Shown here one piece after another: positions 24,598 through 32,890 of a stretch of 64,000 bases of DNA. Position 1 is the first letter of the stretch, and every line of letters begins with the position of its first letter. A model generated the notes under the pieces. It had not been told where the DNA came from. It saw nothing but the letters and a program-made list of their open reading frames with translations, and did no database searches. Source of the DNA: Lientehia hominis. GTDB taxonomy: Bacteria > Bacillota > Clostridia > Lachnospirales > Lachnospiraceae. A program made the position numbers and the translations under genes. The stretch covers positions 151,026 through 215,025 of the forward strand of contig NZ_JAJNOR010000002.1 in NCBI RefSeq assembly GCF_021044755.1, given 5' to 3'.

Positions 24598-25914
24598 TCA
24601 TTCAAAGCAAGTATGCACCCCTGCCACAAAAGTATCTCCCAGGCCAATGGTGTATTTCGGATGCTCCAGATATCTTGACGGTACAAGCACCGCCTGCTTT
24701 GCAGGCTTCAATTCCCTTAATCTCTCGTGGAAAGCAAGACCTGTGGGACTGAGTCCAAGGGACAGGCTCTCACGGCATTCGTCCTGACTGCCATATTTAC
24801 CGATTCTCGCCCTGGTGCCCGACATCAGATTCCCGATGGTCAGTCCTTTTTCAATATCGATTCCGGCGAGTTCTTCTCCATAATACAGAGAATAGTCCTT
24901 TGTATGAAGCACCATGCCTCTTATACCATAGCGTGACAGGAGAGCCTCTATTCCATTGATCACCGATTCTATATCCGTTATATCTGTCTCTATTCCATAC
25001 TTTTCATTCTGCGCGACCAGTTCTTCTTCGTTGCTGCCAAAGATATTCGCATAGGGAGCCAAACGCCTGAAGATCATCTCCTTTACCTCCGGGTTCATGT
25101 AAAACGCCCCCTCGAAGTAGAAGATGAACTCCGGATTCTTTCTCCTCATGATCTCAAAATGCCGGCAGAGCTGATCCAGCCGTTCTTCCATGATCCCCGT
25201 GTCGATCACTGCATCAAAGCCGGCAGCCAGATAAGAGGATATGTCATCCGTATGGGCATTCCAATAATCAAAAAAGCACTGATCGATCGGCACCGTTTTA
25301 TGTATCTTGTCATAGAACAGAATCAGGCGGTTCGACAGAGGCACCGCATATTCCTTTCCATGAATGACAATCCTGTCGTCCTTCGAGAACTGAAGGATCA
25401 TATGATACACAGGCGGTTCGTCGGATGCACCTTCCATGATGGGCACCAGGTTCTCGCCCTTCACGACCCTCATGTCAGAAGCGTCCATCATCTCACAGAC
25501 CTCTCTGCATTTATCCGTAAGCTGCGCCACCATGGGAAATCCCATTGCCGCCAGAGCCGCAGCACCCTGTGCGCAGGTTCCTCCCAGAGCCGGCTCCGAT
25601 TCAAAATGGCTCTGCAGGTATTCACAGATCTCCACATTGGTTATATCGAAATTCGCCCCGATCCCTTTCATCAGACAATAGCTGCTGATCCTGGCAAAAT
25701 CCTCCATGGTATCCATCGTGTCGCCGGCTTTGGCGCTGGGTTCATCCTTTAGATATTCTTTCAGAATCTGATTATAAACAGCCACATCCCATTTAAGGAC
25801 CACATCATAATTGCTGGTATACCCGAACACATGACGCTTTCCATCCGCCCTGCACTTCTCGATATCGGCCGGAATCTGGTCCAGATACGCTTCGTATTTA
25901 TCCTGATATGCCAT
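24598..25914 (-). CDS. ADP-dependent sugar kinase family protein (ADP-PFK/GK-like)
   Basis: About 438 residues, ribokinase-like fold of the ADP-dependent phosphofructokinase/glucokinase family (PF04587), best known from archaea and animal ADPGK and rarer in bacteria. Recognised are VFGYTSNYDVVLKWD near the start, PALGGTCAQGAAALAAMGFP, the INGIEALLSRYGIRGMVLHTKDYS segment and the C-terminal IGLGDTFVAGVHTCFE, with the GxGD catalytic aspartate. It would phosphorylate a sugar using ADP. The start is taken as ATG at 25914 after AAGGTGG (a GTG three codons earlier is possible). It follows the regulator gene and precedes the FGGY kinase. Sugar and phosphoryl donor are inferred from the family only. 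Confidence 0.82.
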   Translation of the reverse strand: MAYQDKYEAYLDQIPADIEKCRADGKRHVFGYTSNYDVVLKWDVAVYNQILKEYLKDEPSAKAGDTMDTMEDFARISSYCLMKGIGANFDITNVEICEYLQSHFESEPALGGTCAQGAAALAAMGFPMVAQLTDKCREVCEMMDASDMRVVKGENLVPIMEGASDEPPVYHMILQFSKDDRIVIHGKEYAVPLSNRLILFYDKIHKTVPIDQCFFDYWNAHTDDISSYLAAGFDAVIDTGIMEERLDQLCRHFEIMRRKNPEFIFYFEGAFYMNPEVKEMIFRRLAPYANIFGSNEEELVAQNEKYGIETDITDIESVINGIEALLSRYGIRGMVLHTKDYSLYYGEELAGIDIEKGLTIGNLMSGTRARIGKYGSQDECRESLSLGLSPTGLAFHERLRELKPAKQAVLVPSRYLEHPKYTIGLGDTFVAGVHTCFE

Positions 25915-25968
25915 TTTTTCCACCTTTTTACATAAATTTAAAATCTGATAACATCCTTTTTCTGCCCG

Positions 25969-26801
25969 TCAAAGCTTATATTCCGCGAGCAGCATCTCCA
26001 GCCTGTCCACATCCCTGGGGCCTCTCTCTGCATTGGCCACAAAATATAAAAGGGCATCAATGACCGCCATCGCATACACATGAGAAATCGCTCCGAACTC
26101 GCTGAACAAAGGATCTTCTACGGGAATATTGAGCGTATAATCTGCAATCTGGGAAACAGGACTCCTGGCGGAACCCGTTATCGCAATGCTCTTCATCCCC
26201 TTATCCCTTCCCAGCTCCAAAGCCTGTATCACTTGTCTGGAGCTTCCGGAATGGGAAATCGCTACTATGACGTCTTTTTTGCTTCCCAGGCTGATATTGC
26301 TCAAAAAATATTCCGGCACCAATGCGCTGCTGGTACGAATCCCCAGACGGCCAAGCCGGAATCCCAGGTCAATAGCGACCGGACTCGTATTTCCAACCGC
26401 AACCGCACCATCTCGCTCTCCCGAATCATTTTCGCACAGACAAGTATCACATTCATATCGAGCTTAGAAGCCGTATTCAGAAGATTCCTGGCAATTCCCT
26501 GCAGAATGGCTTTCGCTGTGTCAGGATTGTCCTGATCGCCGCAGTAGCCCACCAACTGATGCTGCCCCAGATCCCTGGCCAGATTCAGCTTCATCTGGTA
26601 GAACCCCTGATATCCCAAATGCTTGCACATCCGGATGACCGTAGCGTCGCTGACGCCGCTCAGCTCCGCCAATTCAGAGACATTGGAAGAAACTGTCTGC
26701 TCCGGATGCTGAAGGATAAAATCGGCTACCTTTTTTTCTGCGGAGAACATCTGCTGGTAGTTTTCTTTAATTGTATCAATTACCAAATCATTCATCCCCA
26801 T
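25969..26801 (-). pseudogene. RpiR-family transcription regulator, frameshifted
   Basis: The N-terminal helix-turn-helix half (from ATG 26801; ELAELSGVSDATVIRMCKHLG) and the C-terminal SIS sugar-phosphate-binding half (DVIVAISHSGSSRQVIQA, SIAITGSARSPVSQIADYTL) are both well preserved but lie in different frames. The break is near 26395-26405: after ESEMVR the protein should read on as AVGNTSPVAIDLGFRLG, which needs one extra base at the short repeat CCGCAACCGCACC. The full protein would be about 278 residues, the usual RpiR length. It has a consensus promoter and heads the sugar kinase-ABC operon, so it is the presumed regulator. Either a genuine recent frameshift or a sequencing error; everything else in the gene looks under selection. 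Confidence 0.85.
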
Positions 26802-26872
26802 CTCATTTCCCCCAAAGTCATGCCGATAATCCGTTCGTCCTATTGAACAATTTCATTAACTTTATGATACTG

Positions 26873-26901
26873 ATTATAGGATAATTGCACAGCTTTGTCA
26901 A
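26873..26901 (-). promoter_or_regulatory. sigma-A promoter of the rpiR-kinase-ABC operon
   Basis: Consensus TTGACA (26896-26901), a 17-base spacer and TATAAT (26873-26878), about 70 bases before the regulator start. The remaining gap 26902-27146 is AT-rich; I see nothing else in it. Confidence 0.93.
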
Positions 26902-27145
26902 TCGGATATACATGTAAAATAACCCTCTCATGAAATTTTTTTTAATAATTTTCCGGATTTTCTTGGAATTTCGTGCTTTATCACCAAATATTGTTGACAT
27001 TTTTATGGAAATTTACCACCGTCCTGAAAAAAACTTTCACACTTTTAAATTATTTTATCTTATAATTACAGCAAATTCCTTTGTACACTTTAAACATTTA
27101 ACCGAGTAAAGTGTATGTAAAAAACTGTCGAATTCTTACAGAACT

Positions 27146-27206
27146 AATATAAAAGGCTATACTTAACTTCTCCTCCAGGACCGGAGTAGACCGTCAAGTA
27201 CAGCCT
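27146..27206 (-). terminator. intrinsic terminator after dapL
   Basis: On the minus strand AGGCTGTACTT (27196-27206) pairs with AAGTATAGCCT (27154-27164), 11 bp with one wobble and a long loop, followed by TTTTATATT. Confidence 0.8.
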
Positions 27207-27243
27207 CATAACGCAAAACAAGCCCGAAATATCAGGAGTCCCT

Positions 27244-28458
27244 CTACAGTGCTTTTATACGTTCAATGGCTTTCGCTGTGTTTTCATAAGTTCCAAACGC
27301 GGTCAGCCGGAAGTATCCTTCTCCACTGGGTCCAAAGCCGGATCCGGGCGTTCCCACAACGTTGGCTCTCTCCAACAGATAATCAAAGAATTCCCAGGAT
27401 GACATTTTCTCCGGAGTCTTAAGCCAGATATAAGGGGCGTTCACACCTCCTGACACTGTATAGCCGGCAGATTTAAGTCCTTCATAAATGACCTTCGCGT
27501 TGTTCATGTAATAAGCCACCTGCGCTTTAAGCTGCTTCTTTCCTTCCACTGAATATACGGCCTCACCCGCTCTTTGTACGATATAAGGGGCACCATTATA
27601 TTTTGTCCCATGCCGCCTGGCCCACAGGGCATGAAGAGAAACGTCTCCGCATTTAAGCTCCTTCGGAATTACGGTATACCCAAGGCGGACACCTGTAAAG
27701 CCGGCGTTTTTAGAAAAACTCTTCAGCTCAATGGCGCAGGTTCTGGCCCCTTCACATTCGTATATGGAATGAGGCACATCGTCCTCTGCTATATAAGCTT
27801 CATATGCCGCGTCGTAAATAATCACAGCGCCGGACCGGTTGGCATAGTCCACCCATTCCTGAAGACGATCCTTCGTGATCGTGGAGCCGGTAGGGTTATT
27901 GGGGAAACAAAGGTAGATGATGTCCGGTATCTCGGCGGGCAGATCGGGAGAAAAACCATTTTCCATCGTACAGGGCATGTAAATCACATCACTCCACATT
28001 CCGGTGTCCGAATTATAGGTCCCCGTCCGTCCTGCCATGACATTGGTATCCACATAAACAGGATATACCGGGTCGCAGACCGCGATTTTATTGTCCACGC
28101 TGAAGATCTCCTGGATATTCCCGGAATCACATTTTGCGCCGTCGCTGACGAATATCTCATCCGCAGCGATCTCACATCCTCTGGCTTTATAATCGCCTTC
28201 CGAAATCGCCTTCCGCAGGAATTCATATCCGAGATCCGGGGCATATCCGCGGAAGCTCTCCTGAACCCCTATCTCGTCCACCGCTTTATGCATGGCCCGG
28301 ATGATGGCAGGCGCGATCGGCTGTGTGACATCGCCGATCCCCAGCCGGATGATCTCCCTGTCCGGATTGGCCTCTGAATACTCTCTGACCTTCTTTCCAA
28401 TGGTGGAGAAAAGGTAACTCCCCGGCAGCTTCAGATAATTATCATTAATCTTGTACAT
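27244..28458 (-). CDS. dapL: LL-diaminopimelate aminotransferase
   Basis: A 404-residue PLP-dependent class I/II aminotransferase that converts tetrahydrodipicolinate directly to LL-diaminopimelate, the short aminotransferase route of lysine and peptidoglycan synthesis. The start MYKINDNYLKLPGSYLFSTI and the segments IRLGIGDVTQPI, SDGAKCDSGNIQ and FPNNPTGSTI are characteristic, and the PLP lysine sits in ELKSFSKNAGFTG. CGGAGG lies 9 bases before the ATG. It follows dapF by 26 bases, so the last two steps to meso-diaminopimelate are cotranscribed. Confidence 0.96.
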   Translation of the reverse strand: MYKINDNYLKLPGSYLFSTIGKKVREYSEANPDREIIRLGIGDVTQPIAPAIIRAMHKAVDEIGVQESFRGYAPDLGYEFLRKAISEGDYKARGCEIAADEIFVSDGAKCDSGNIQEIFSVDNKIAVCDPVYPVYVDTNVMAGRTGTYNSDTGMWSDVIYMPCTMENGFSPDLPAEIPDIIYLCFPNNPTGSTITKDRLQEWVDYANRSGAVIIYDAAYEAYIAEDDVPHSIYECEGARTCAIELKSFSKNAGFTGVRLGYTVIPKELKCGDVSLHALWARRHGTKYNGAPYIVQRAGEAVYSVEGKKQLKAQVAYYMNNAKVIYEGLKSAGYTVSGGVNAPYIWLKTPEKMSSWEFFDYLLERANVVGTPGSGFGPSGEGYFRLTAFGTYENTAKAIERIKAL

Positions 28459-28484
28459 AATTCACATCCTCCGTTTATTCTTTC

Positions 28485-29297
28485 CTAGCTTTTCAAAAAG
28501 TCTTTAAGTGAAATCTCACCGCGGAACACCTCTGCCGCAGGACCTGTCATGACCATCGGTCCTCCCGGGTTCGCCCAGGTGATATCCAGGCAGCCTCCTG
28601 TCAGGTGCATCACGACTTTCCGCTTCACAAGTCCCATGGATATGGCGGCCGCACAGGCCGCACAGGCCCCTGTACCACATGCCATAGTCTCACCGGTACC
28701 GCGTTCCCAGACCCTCAGCCTGATATTCTGGGCGTCCAGCACCTGGGCAAATTCCACATTTGTCCGGTCAGGAAACCTATCATGCCGTTCCAAGAGAGGT
28801 CCCAGATCCGCAAGGTCCAGGCTTTCCACATCTGTATAGAAAAGGACCGCATGGGGATTTCCCACGTTCACCGGAGTAAAAGAAAAGCTCCTGTCTCCAG
28901 CTTTCAGTACCTCTCGTTTCTCCACCACAGGAATTCCCATCTCCACATCCACCAGATTTACTTTTCCATTTCTGGTCCTGCAAAAAAGCCTCCGTATTCC
29001 ACTGTCTGTCTCAATATTCATGCGGGCAGTCTGTACCTGTCCGTTCTCATACACATATTTTCCCACACATCGGATTCCATTGCCGCACATGGCGCCCCTG
29101 GAACCGTCCGCATTGTACATCACCATCCGGCAGTCGGCCTTTTCTGACGGCTGAATCAAAATCAGCCCGTCGGCCCCGATGCCAAAGTGCCTGTCGCTGA
29201 TCGCTTTCGCCACCAGAGCAGGCGCCTCAATGCTTTCCTCATAACAGTTTACATATACATAGTCATTGCCAAGACCGTGCATCTTCGTAAACCGCAA
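28485..29297 (-). CDS. dapF: diaminopimelate epimerase
   Basis: A 270-residue PLP-independent racemase that makes meso-diaminopimelate from the LL form. The two catalytic cysteines are visible in MCGNGIRCVG and ETMACGTGACA, and FTKMHGLGNDYVYV and VGNPHAVLF are typical. The start is TTG at 29297, with AAGGTGG 6 bases upstream; the nearby ATG codons are out of frame. It follows the ANTAR gene by 22 bases and precedes dapL by 26, so it probably belongs to the glnA transcript. Confidence 0.95.
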   Translation of the reverse strand: MRFTKMHGLGNDYVYVNCYEESIEAPALVAKAISDRHFGIGADGLILIQPSEKADCRMVMYNADGSRGAMCGNGIRCVGKYVYENGQVQTARMNIETDSGIRRLFCRTRNGKVNLVDVEMGIPVVEKREVLKAGDRSFSFTPVNVGNPHAVLFYTDVESLDLADLGPLLERHDRFPDRTNVEFAQVLDAQNIRLRVWERGTGETMACGTGACAACAAAISMGLVKRKVVMHLTGGCLDITWANPGGPMVMTGPAAEVFRGEISLKDFLKS

Positions 29298-29319
29298 TCC
29301 ATACCACCTTTCCAGCCCA

Positions 29320-29868
29320 TCACTGTTTCATAATGCTCAGGATCATCTGAGCGGTCTCCGCCATATTGGTGCCGCTGTCCATACTGCATTTTTGTATATA
29401 GCGATGCGCTTCCGTTTCTGTCATATTATTGCGCTCCATCAGGACCTCTTTTGCTTTCAGGATAGCCTCTTTGTCTTCTGCGCTTCTCTGCCTCGGGCAC
29501 TCTCTCAGTTTTCTGCGCCTTCTGACCAGCGTTTCCTCCATCATGGTCAGGGTATCAATGAGATCATGAAGGCGGAGCGGCATGCTGACACACACCAGAT
29601 TGTCGGCTGTGCATTCCCCCCAGTACTGCTGAGATGCCACCAAAAGCATCTGAAAGCCATCCGGGAGATAATCATAAAGCTCTGCATACCTCATATCCGC
29701 AAACCGGTATCCGCATACCACTACCCCGTCATTCAGGCTGTCAGTATAGTTCAGGACCTGAGCACCCGTGGTACAGACAGCTGTGACGTTGAAACCATTC
29801 CGGGTCAGGATATTCCGGATGTTCTTCGCATCCTCCGCCTTGGGAAAGACCACTATAATATTAGCCAC
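29320..29868 (-). CDS. ANTAR-domain RNA-binding antitermination regulator
   Basis: A 182-residue protein. The N-terminal part (about 1-115) is receiver-like (IIVVFPKAEDAKNIRNIL at the start) but lacks the clear acidic triad of phosphorylated receivers. The C-terminal ANTAR domain (about 125-180; EDKEAILKAKEVLMERNNMTETEAHRYIQ then KCSMDSGTNMAETAQMIL) binds paired RNA hairpins to prevent termination. The start is GTG with GGAGG 7 bases upstream. It follows glnA by 38 bases. In Clostridia such proteins next to glnA are thought to control nitrogen genes; the terminator in the glnA leader is its likely target (inference). Confidence 0.9.
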   Translation of the reverse strand: MANIIVVFPKAEDAKNIRNILTRNGFNVTAVCTTGAQVLNYTDSLNDGVVVCGYRFADMRYAELYDYLPDGFQMLLVASQQYWGECTADNLVCVSMPLRLHDLIDTLTMMEETLVRRRRKLRECPRQRSAEDKEAILKAKEVLMERNNMTETEAHRYIQKCSMDSGTNMAETAQMILSIMKQ

Positions 29869-29906
29869 GCTGTCACCTCCAAGTCAACTTCCGGGTCAGA
29901 TCTGAT

Positions 29907-31247
29907 CTAATAACGGTTCAGGTACTCCTTGATCTCCCATTCAGTCACTTGTCTGCGATATGTGTTCCATTCCTGTCTCTTGGCACGGATATACTGTCCT
30001 GCGACCGCCTCTCCTATTACTTCTACAATAAACCTGTCATCCTCCAGCGCGTTTATCGCATCGCACATGTTTTTAGGAAGCCGCTCGATGTCTAGATTCC
30101 TTCGTTCTTCATCTGTCCAGGCGGACACGTTGGTATCCACGCTGGGAGCCAGCAAAAGCTTTTCCTCAATTCCCTGTAGCCCTGCTGCCAGACAGGCGGC
30201 AAACGCCAGATATGGATTGGCGGTTGGATCAGGAGACCGCAGCTCCAGCTTCGCATGAGTTCCAATGACCGACGGCACGCGGAGAAGCGCAAAGGTGGTC
30301 TCTGCGGACCAGGTGGCGTATACCGGGGCTTCAAAACCGGGGGTAAGGCGTTTATATGAGTTGACGAGCGGGTTGGTAAGCGCCGTGATGGCGCCGATGT
30401 GTCTCAGGATGCCTGCCATGAAGCAGCGTGCGGTCTCACTGATTTTATATGCATCATCCTTATCATAAAATACATCATTTCCTTCTTCATCCCAGAGGGA
30501 CATGTTGATATGCATCCCAGATCCGTCCACATCCGATTTTGGTTTCGGCATGAAGGTCGCGTGAAGGCCGTGCCGCTTTGCTATGGATTTCACCGTCATC
30601 TTAAAGGTGAGCAGATTGTCCGCTGTGTTCAGAACATCGCTGTATTTAAAGTCCACCTCATGCTGACCGGGAGCTTTTTCATGATGGGAAGATTTTACTT
30701 CAAACCCCATTTCCTCCAGGTTAAGAACAATATCGCGGCGGACATTTTCGGCAAAGTCCACCGGACCGACATCGAAATATCCGGCGTGCTCATGGGTAAC
30801 GGTAGTCGGCATCCCGCCATCGTCAATATGGAACAAAAAGAATTCACATTCCGGCTCCACTTTAAAAACATATCCCATCTTCTTCGCCTTTTCCACAACC
30901 CTCTTCAGAACCATGCGGGTATCCGCTGCATAAGGGGTGCCGTCCGCATTATAGACATTGCAGATCAGACGGGCCACCTTTCCCTGCTGAGGACGCCATG
31001 GAAAAATCTCAAACGTGTTCAAATCCGGCCTGAGGAACAGATCTGTCTTTGACAGCTCTCCATATCCGTTGATGGATACACCGTCAAAGCTGCACTCATC
31101 GTTCAGAGCCTTCTCCAGCTGGCTGGCTGTGATCGCCATATTTTTCAGCACGCCGAAAATATCCGGAAACTGAAGACGTACAAACTCCACGTCCTCTTCT
31201 TCTGCCATGCGGAGGATATCCTCTTTGGTATATCTGTTTTCACTCAT
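29907..31247 (-). CDS. glnA: glutamine synthetase, type I
   Basis: A 446-residue enzyme that makes glutamine from glutamate, ammonia and ATP; length and layout fit the short GSI type of Firmicutes. Typical segments are VRLQFPDIFGVLKNMAI, FKVEPECEFFLF, HHEKAPGQHEVDFKY, ATFMPKP, GSGMHINMSLW, the glutamate-flap region NPLVNSYKRL and RSPDPTANPYLAFAA. GGAG lies 9 bases before ATG. It has its own promoter overlapping the end of hisC and a leader with a terminator hairpin, so transcription can be attenuated. An ANTAR protein is encoded next. Confidence 0.96.
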   Translation of the reverse strand: MSENRYTKEDILRMAEEEDVEFVRLQFPDIFGVLKNMAITASQLEKALNDECSFDGVSINGYGELSKTDLFLRPDLNTFEIFPWRPQQGKVARLICNVYNADGTPYAADTRMVLKRVVEKAKKMGYVFKVEPECEFFLFHIDDGGMPTTVTHEHAGYFDVGPVDFAENVRRDIVLNLEEMGFEVKSSHHEKAPGQHEVDFKYSDVLNTADNLLTFKMTVKSIAKRHGLHATFMPKPKSDVDGSGMHINMSLWDEEGNDVFYDKDDAYKISETARCFMAGILRHIGAITALTNPLVNSYKRLTPGFEAPVYATWSAETTFALLRVPSVIGTHAKLELRSPDPTANPYLAFAACLAAGLQGIEEKLLLAPSVDTNVSAWTDEERRNLDIERLPKNMCDAINALEDDRFIVEVIGEAVAGQYIRAKRQEWNTYRRQVTEWEIKEYLNRY

Positions 31248-31272
31248 ATGACACCGCTCCTTTTTTTATACT

Positions 31273-31309
31273 AAAAACGGGCGTACTTCCTTATATAGAA
31301 GAAACGCCC
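31273..31309 (-). terminator. attenuator-type terminator in the glnA leader
   Basis: On the minus strand GGGCGT (31304-31309) pairs with ACGCCC (31279-31284), with an inner CTTC-GAAG pairing, followed by GTTTTT (31273-31278). It lies between the promoter and the glnA ribosome site, so it must be read through for glnA expression. Confidence 0.8.
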
Positions 31310-31322
31310 TTGTTCTCCTTAA

Positions 31323-31351
31323 ATGATAACAGGGCATTTCCTATTTGTCAA
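31323..31351 (-). promoter_or_regulatory. sigma-A promoter of glnA
   Basis: On the minus strand TTGACA (31346-31351), a 17-base spacer and TATCAT (31323-31328). The -35 box overlaps the hisC stop codon. Confidence 0.85.
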
Positions 31352-32406
31352 CGATGCAGATAGCTTTCGAGAAAATCAAAAAGAATATCCATCTGTTCAT
31401 CCGTGCCGATAGTGATCCGCAGATACTGGTCAATCCTCGGCGCATCAAAAAACCTCACATAGATGTCTTCCTTTTTCAATGCCTCAAACAGCTCCCTTGC
31501 ATCAGCGCCAGGTTGTCTGGCAAATATAAAGTTGGCACTCGGTTCGGGATAGACGAACCCCAGACGGGACAGACGTTTCTTCGACCGTTCTCTCGTAGCC
31601 TTGATCTTTCCGATCGTCTCCTGAAAATAAGCTTCCGATTTGACGGCTTCCGTCCCCAGGCAAAGGGAAGTCTGGTTCATGGTATAAGAGTTAAAGGAAT
31701 ACTTTACGTCATTCAGCGCCTTTATCAACGTCTTGTTTCCCATCGCGTAGCCAATCCGCATGCCGGCCATGGAACGGGATTTGGAAAAAGTCTGGACGAC
31801 CAGAAGGTTCTCATATTTGGAGAGCAGTCCGAGGGCAGATTCTCCTCCAAAGTCTATATACGCCTCATCCACGATCACGACCACATCCTGGTTGTGGACA
31901 ATGATGTCCTCCACGTCCCCGATTCCCATGGCAAGAGACGTAGGAGCATTGGGATTCGGGAAGATCACGCCTCCGTTCTCCTTATAATAATCTTCCTTCC
32001 GAATCCGGAATTCTTCATCCAAAGCCGGCCTCTCGTATGGAATTCTGTAAAGATCTGCCCACACACTGTAAAAAGAATAGGATATGTCGGGAAACAGAAT
32101 CGGTTTCTCAGAATTAAAAAAAGTAAGAAATGCCATTGCCAGAACGTCATCGGAACCGACTCCCACAAAAACCTGATCTGAATCCAGGCCATACCGCCCC
32201 GCCAGAGCATCCACCAGAACGGTTGCCGAAGGGTCCGGATAAAGTCTCAGCTTCCCCGTTTCAAAGCTCCTCGCCGCCTCACACACCGACGGCGCCGGGT
32301 CATAAGGATTCTCGTTGGTGTTCAGCTTTATCATCCGCTCTTTTTTCGGCTGTTCACCGGGCACATAAGGTACTACTTTTCTGATATTCGCTTCCCAGGG
32401 TCTCAT
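31348..32406 (-). CDS. hisC: histidinol-phosphate aminotransferase
   Basis: A 352-residue PLP aminotransferase of the HisC family. KLNTNENPYDPAPSV, LRLYPDPSATVLVDALA, GSDDVLAMAFLTF and VDEAYIDFGG are typical, and the PLP lysine is in QTFSKSRSMAGMRIGYA. It makes histidinol phosphate in histidine synthesis, and related enzymes also act on aromatic amino acids. AAGGAAGAGG precedes ATG. It directly follows the VanZ-like gene (1-base gap) in a transcript with glmM, away from any other his gene, so histidinol phosphate as sole substrate is likely but not proven. Confidence 0.92.
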   Translation of the reverse strand: MRPWEANIRKVVPYVPGEQPKKERMIKLNTNENPYDPAPSVCEAARSFETGKLRLYPDPSATVLVDALAGRYGLDSDQVFVGVGSDDVLAMAFLTFFNSEKPILFPDISYSFYSVWADLYRIPYERPALDEEFRIRKEDYYKENGGVIFPNPNAPTSLAMGIGDVEDIIVHNQDVVVIVDEAYIDFGGESALGLLSKYENLLVVQTFSKSRSMAGMRIGYAMGNKTLIKALNDVKYSFNSYTMNQTSLCLGTEAVKSEAYFQETIGKIKATRERSKKRLSRLGFVYPEPSANFIFARQPGADARELFEALKKEDIYVRFFDAPRIDQYLRITIGTDEQMDILFDFLESYLHR

Positions 32407-32407
32407 G

Positions 32408-32890
32408 TTATCCTCTTCCTTCTTTCGTTAAGTCCTTCCAGTCAATCTGTTCCTGTATCTTTCTCTGCCGTTTCTCCTTCATCCAAACAGCCAAGAAGAA
32501 CAAAGCGGCTCCCAGAGCCGCCCCCGACCCGTCTATCAACACATCGCGGACTGCCGGTGTCCGGCCTCCAGAGAATATCTGATGGAACTCATCGGTCGCC
32601 GCATACAGAACAGAGAAAAGCCACGCTGCCGCGCCCTGCCTTTTCCTTCCCAGAGATGGAAATGTGGAAAAAAAACCGGACAAAAGAACAGCCAGAACCA
32701 CATACTCCGCCATATGGGCCCCTTTTCGGATCAACCACTCCGGTAGATGAAGAGCCGACGACACGGTAATACTGATTGTTCCGGAGGCTTCTCCATCCTG
32801 AGCAGAAAACGTAAAAATGACCAGCATCCAAAGTAACGACAGCGCCAGAAAAATCCAGCGCCTGCCGGGTACGCTCCTTCTACGCTTCAT
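32408..32890 (-). CDS. VanZ-family membrane protein
   Basis: A 160-residue protein with about four membrane helices. It has FTFSAQDG near the first helix, IRKGAHMAEYVVLAVLLSG and the ATDEFHQIFSGGRTPAVRDVLIDGSGAALG stretch typical of VanZ proteins, with conserved histidine and aspartate residues facing the membrane. VanZ of enterococci gives low-level teicoplanin resistance, but most homologues have no known role. Its start overlaps the glmM end by 11 bases, so the two are translationally linked; hisC follows. Family clear, function unknown. Confidence 0.9.
   Translation of the reverse strand: MKRRRSVPGRRWIFLALSLLWMLVIFTFSAQDGEASGTISITVSSALHLPEWLIRKGAHMAEYVVLAVLLSGFFSTFPSLGRKRQGAAAWLFSVLYAATDEFHQIFSGGRTPAVRDVLIDGSGAALGAALFFLAVWMKEKRQRKIQEQIDWKDLTKEGRG

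Noticed and set aside
26844..26855. TGAA-N4-TTCA palindrome downstream of the rpiR promoter as an RpiR operator
   Set aside because: Arms are only 4 bases long and no matching copy was found at the two other promoters of the sugar locus.
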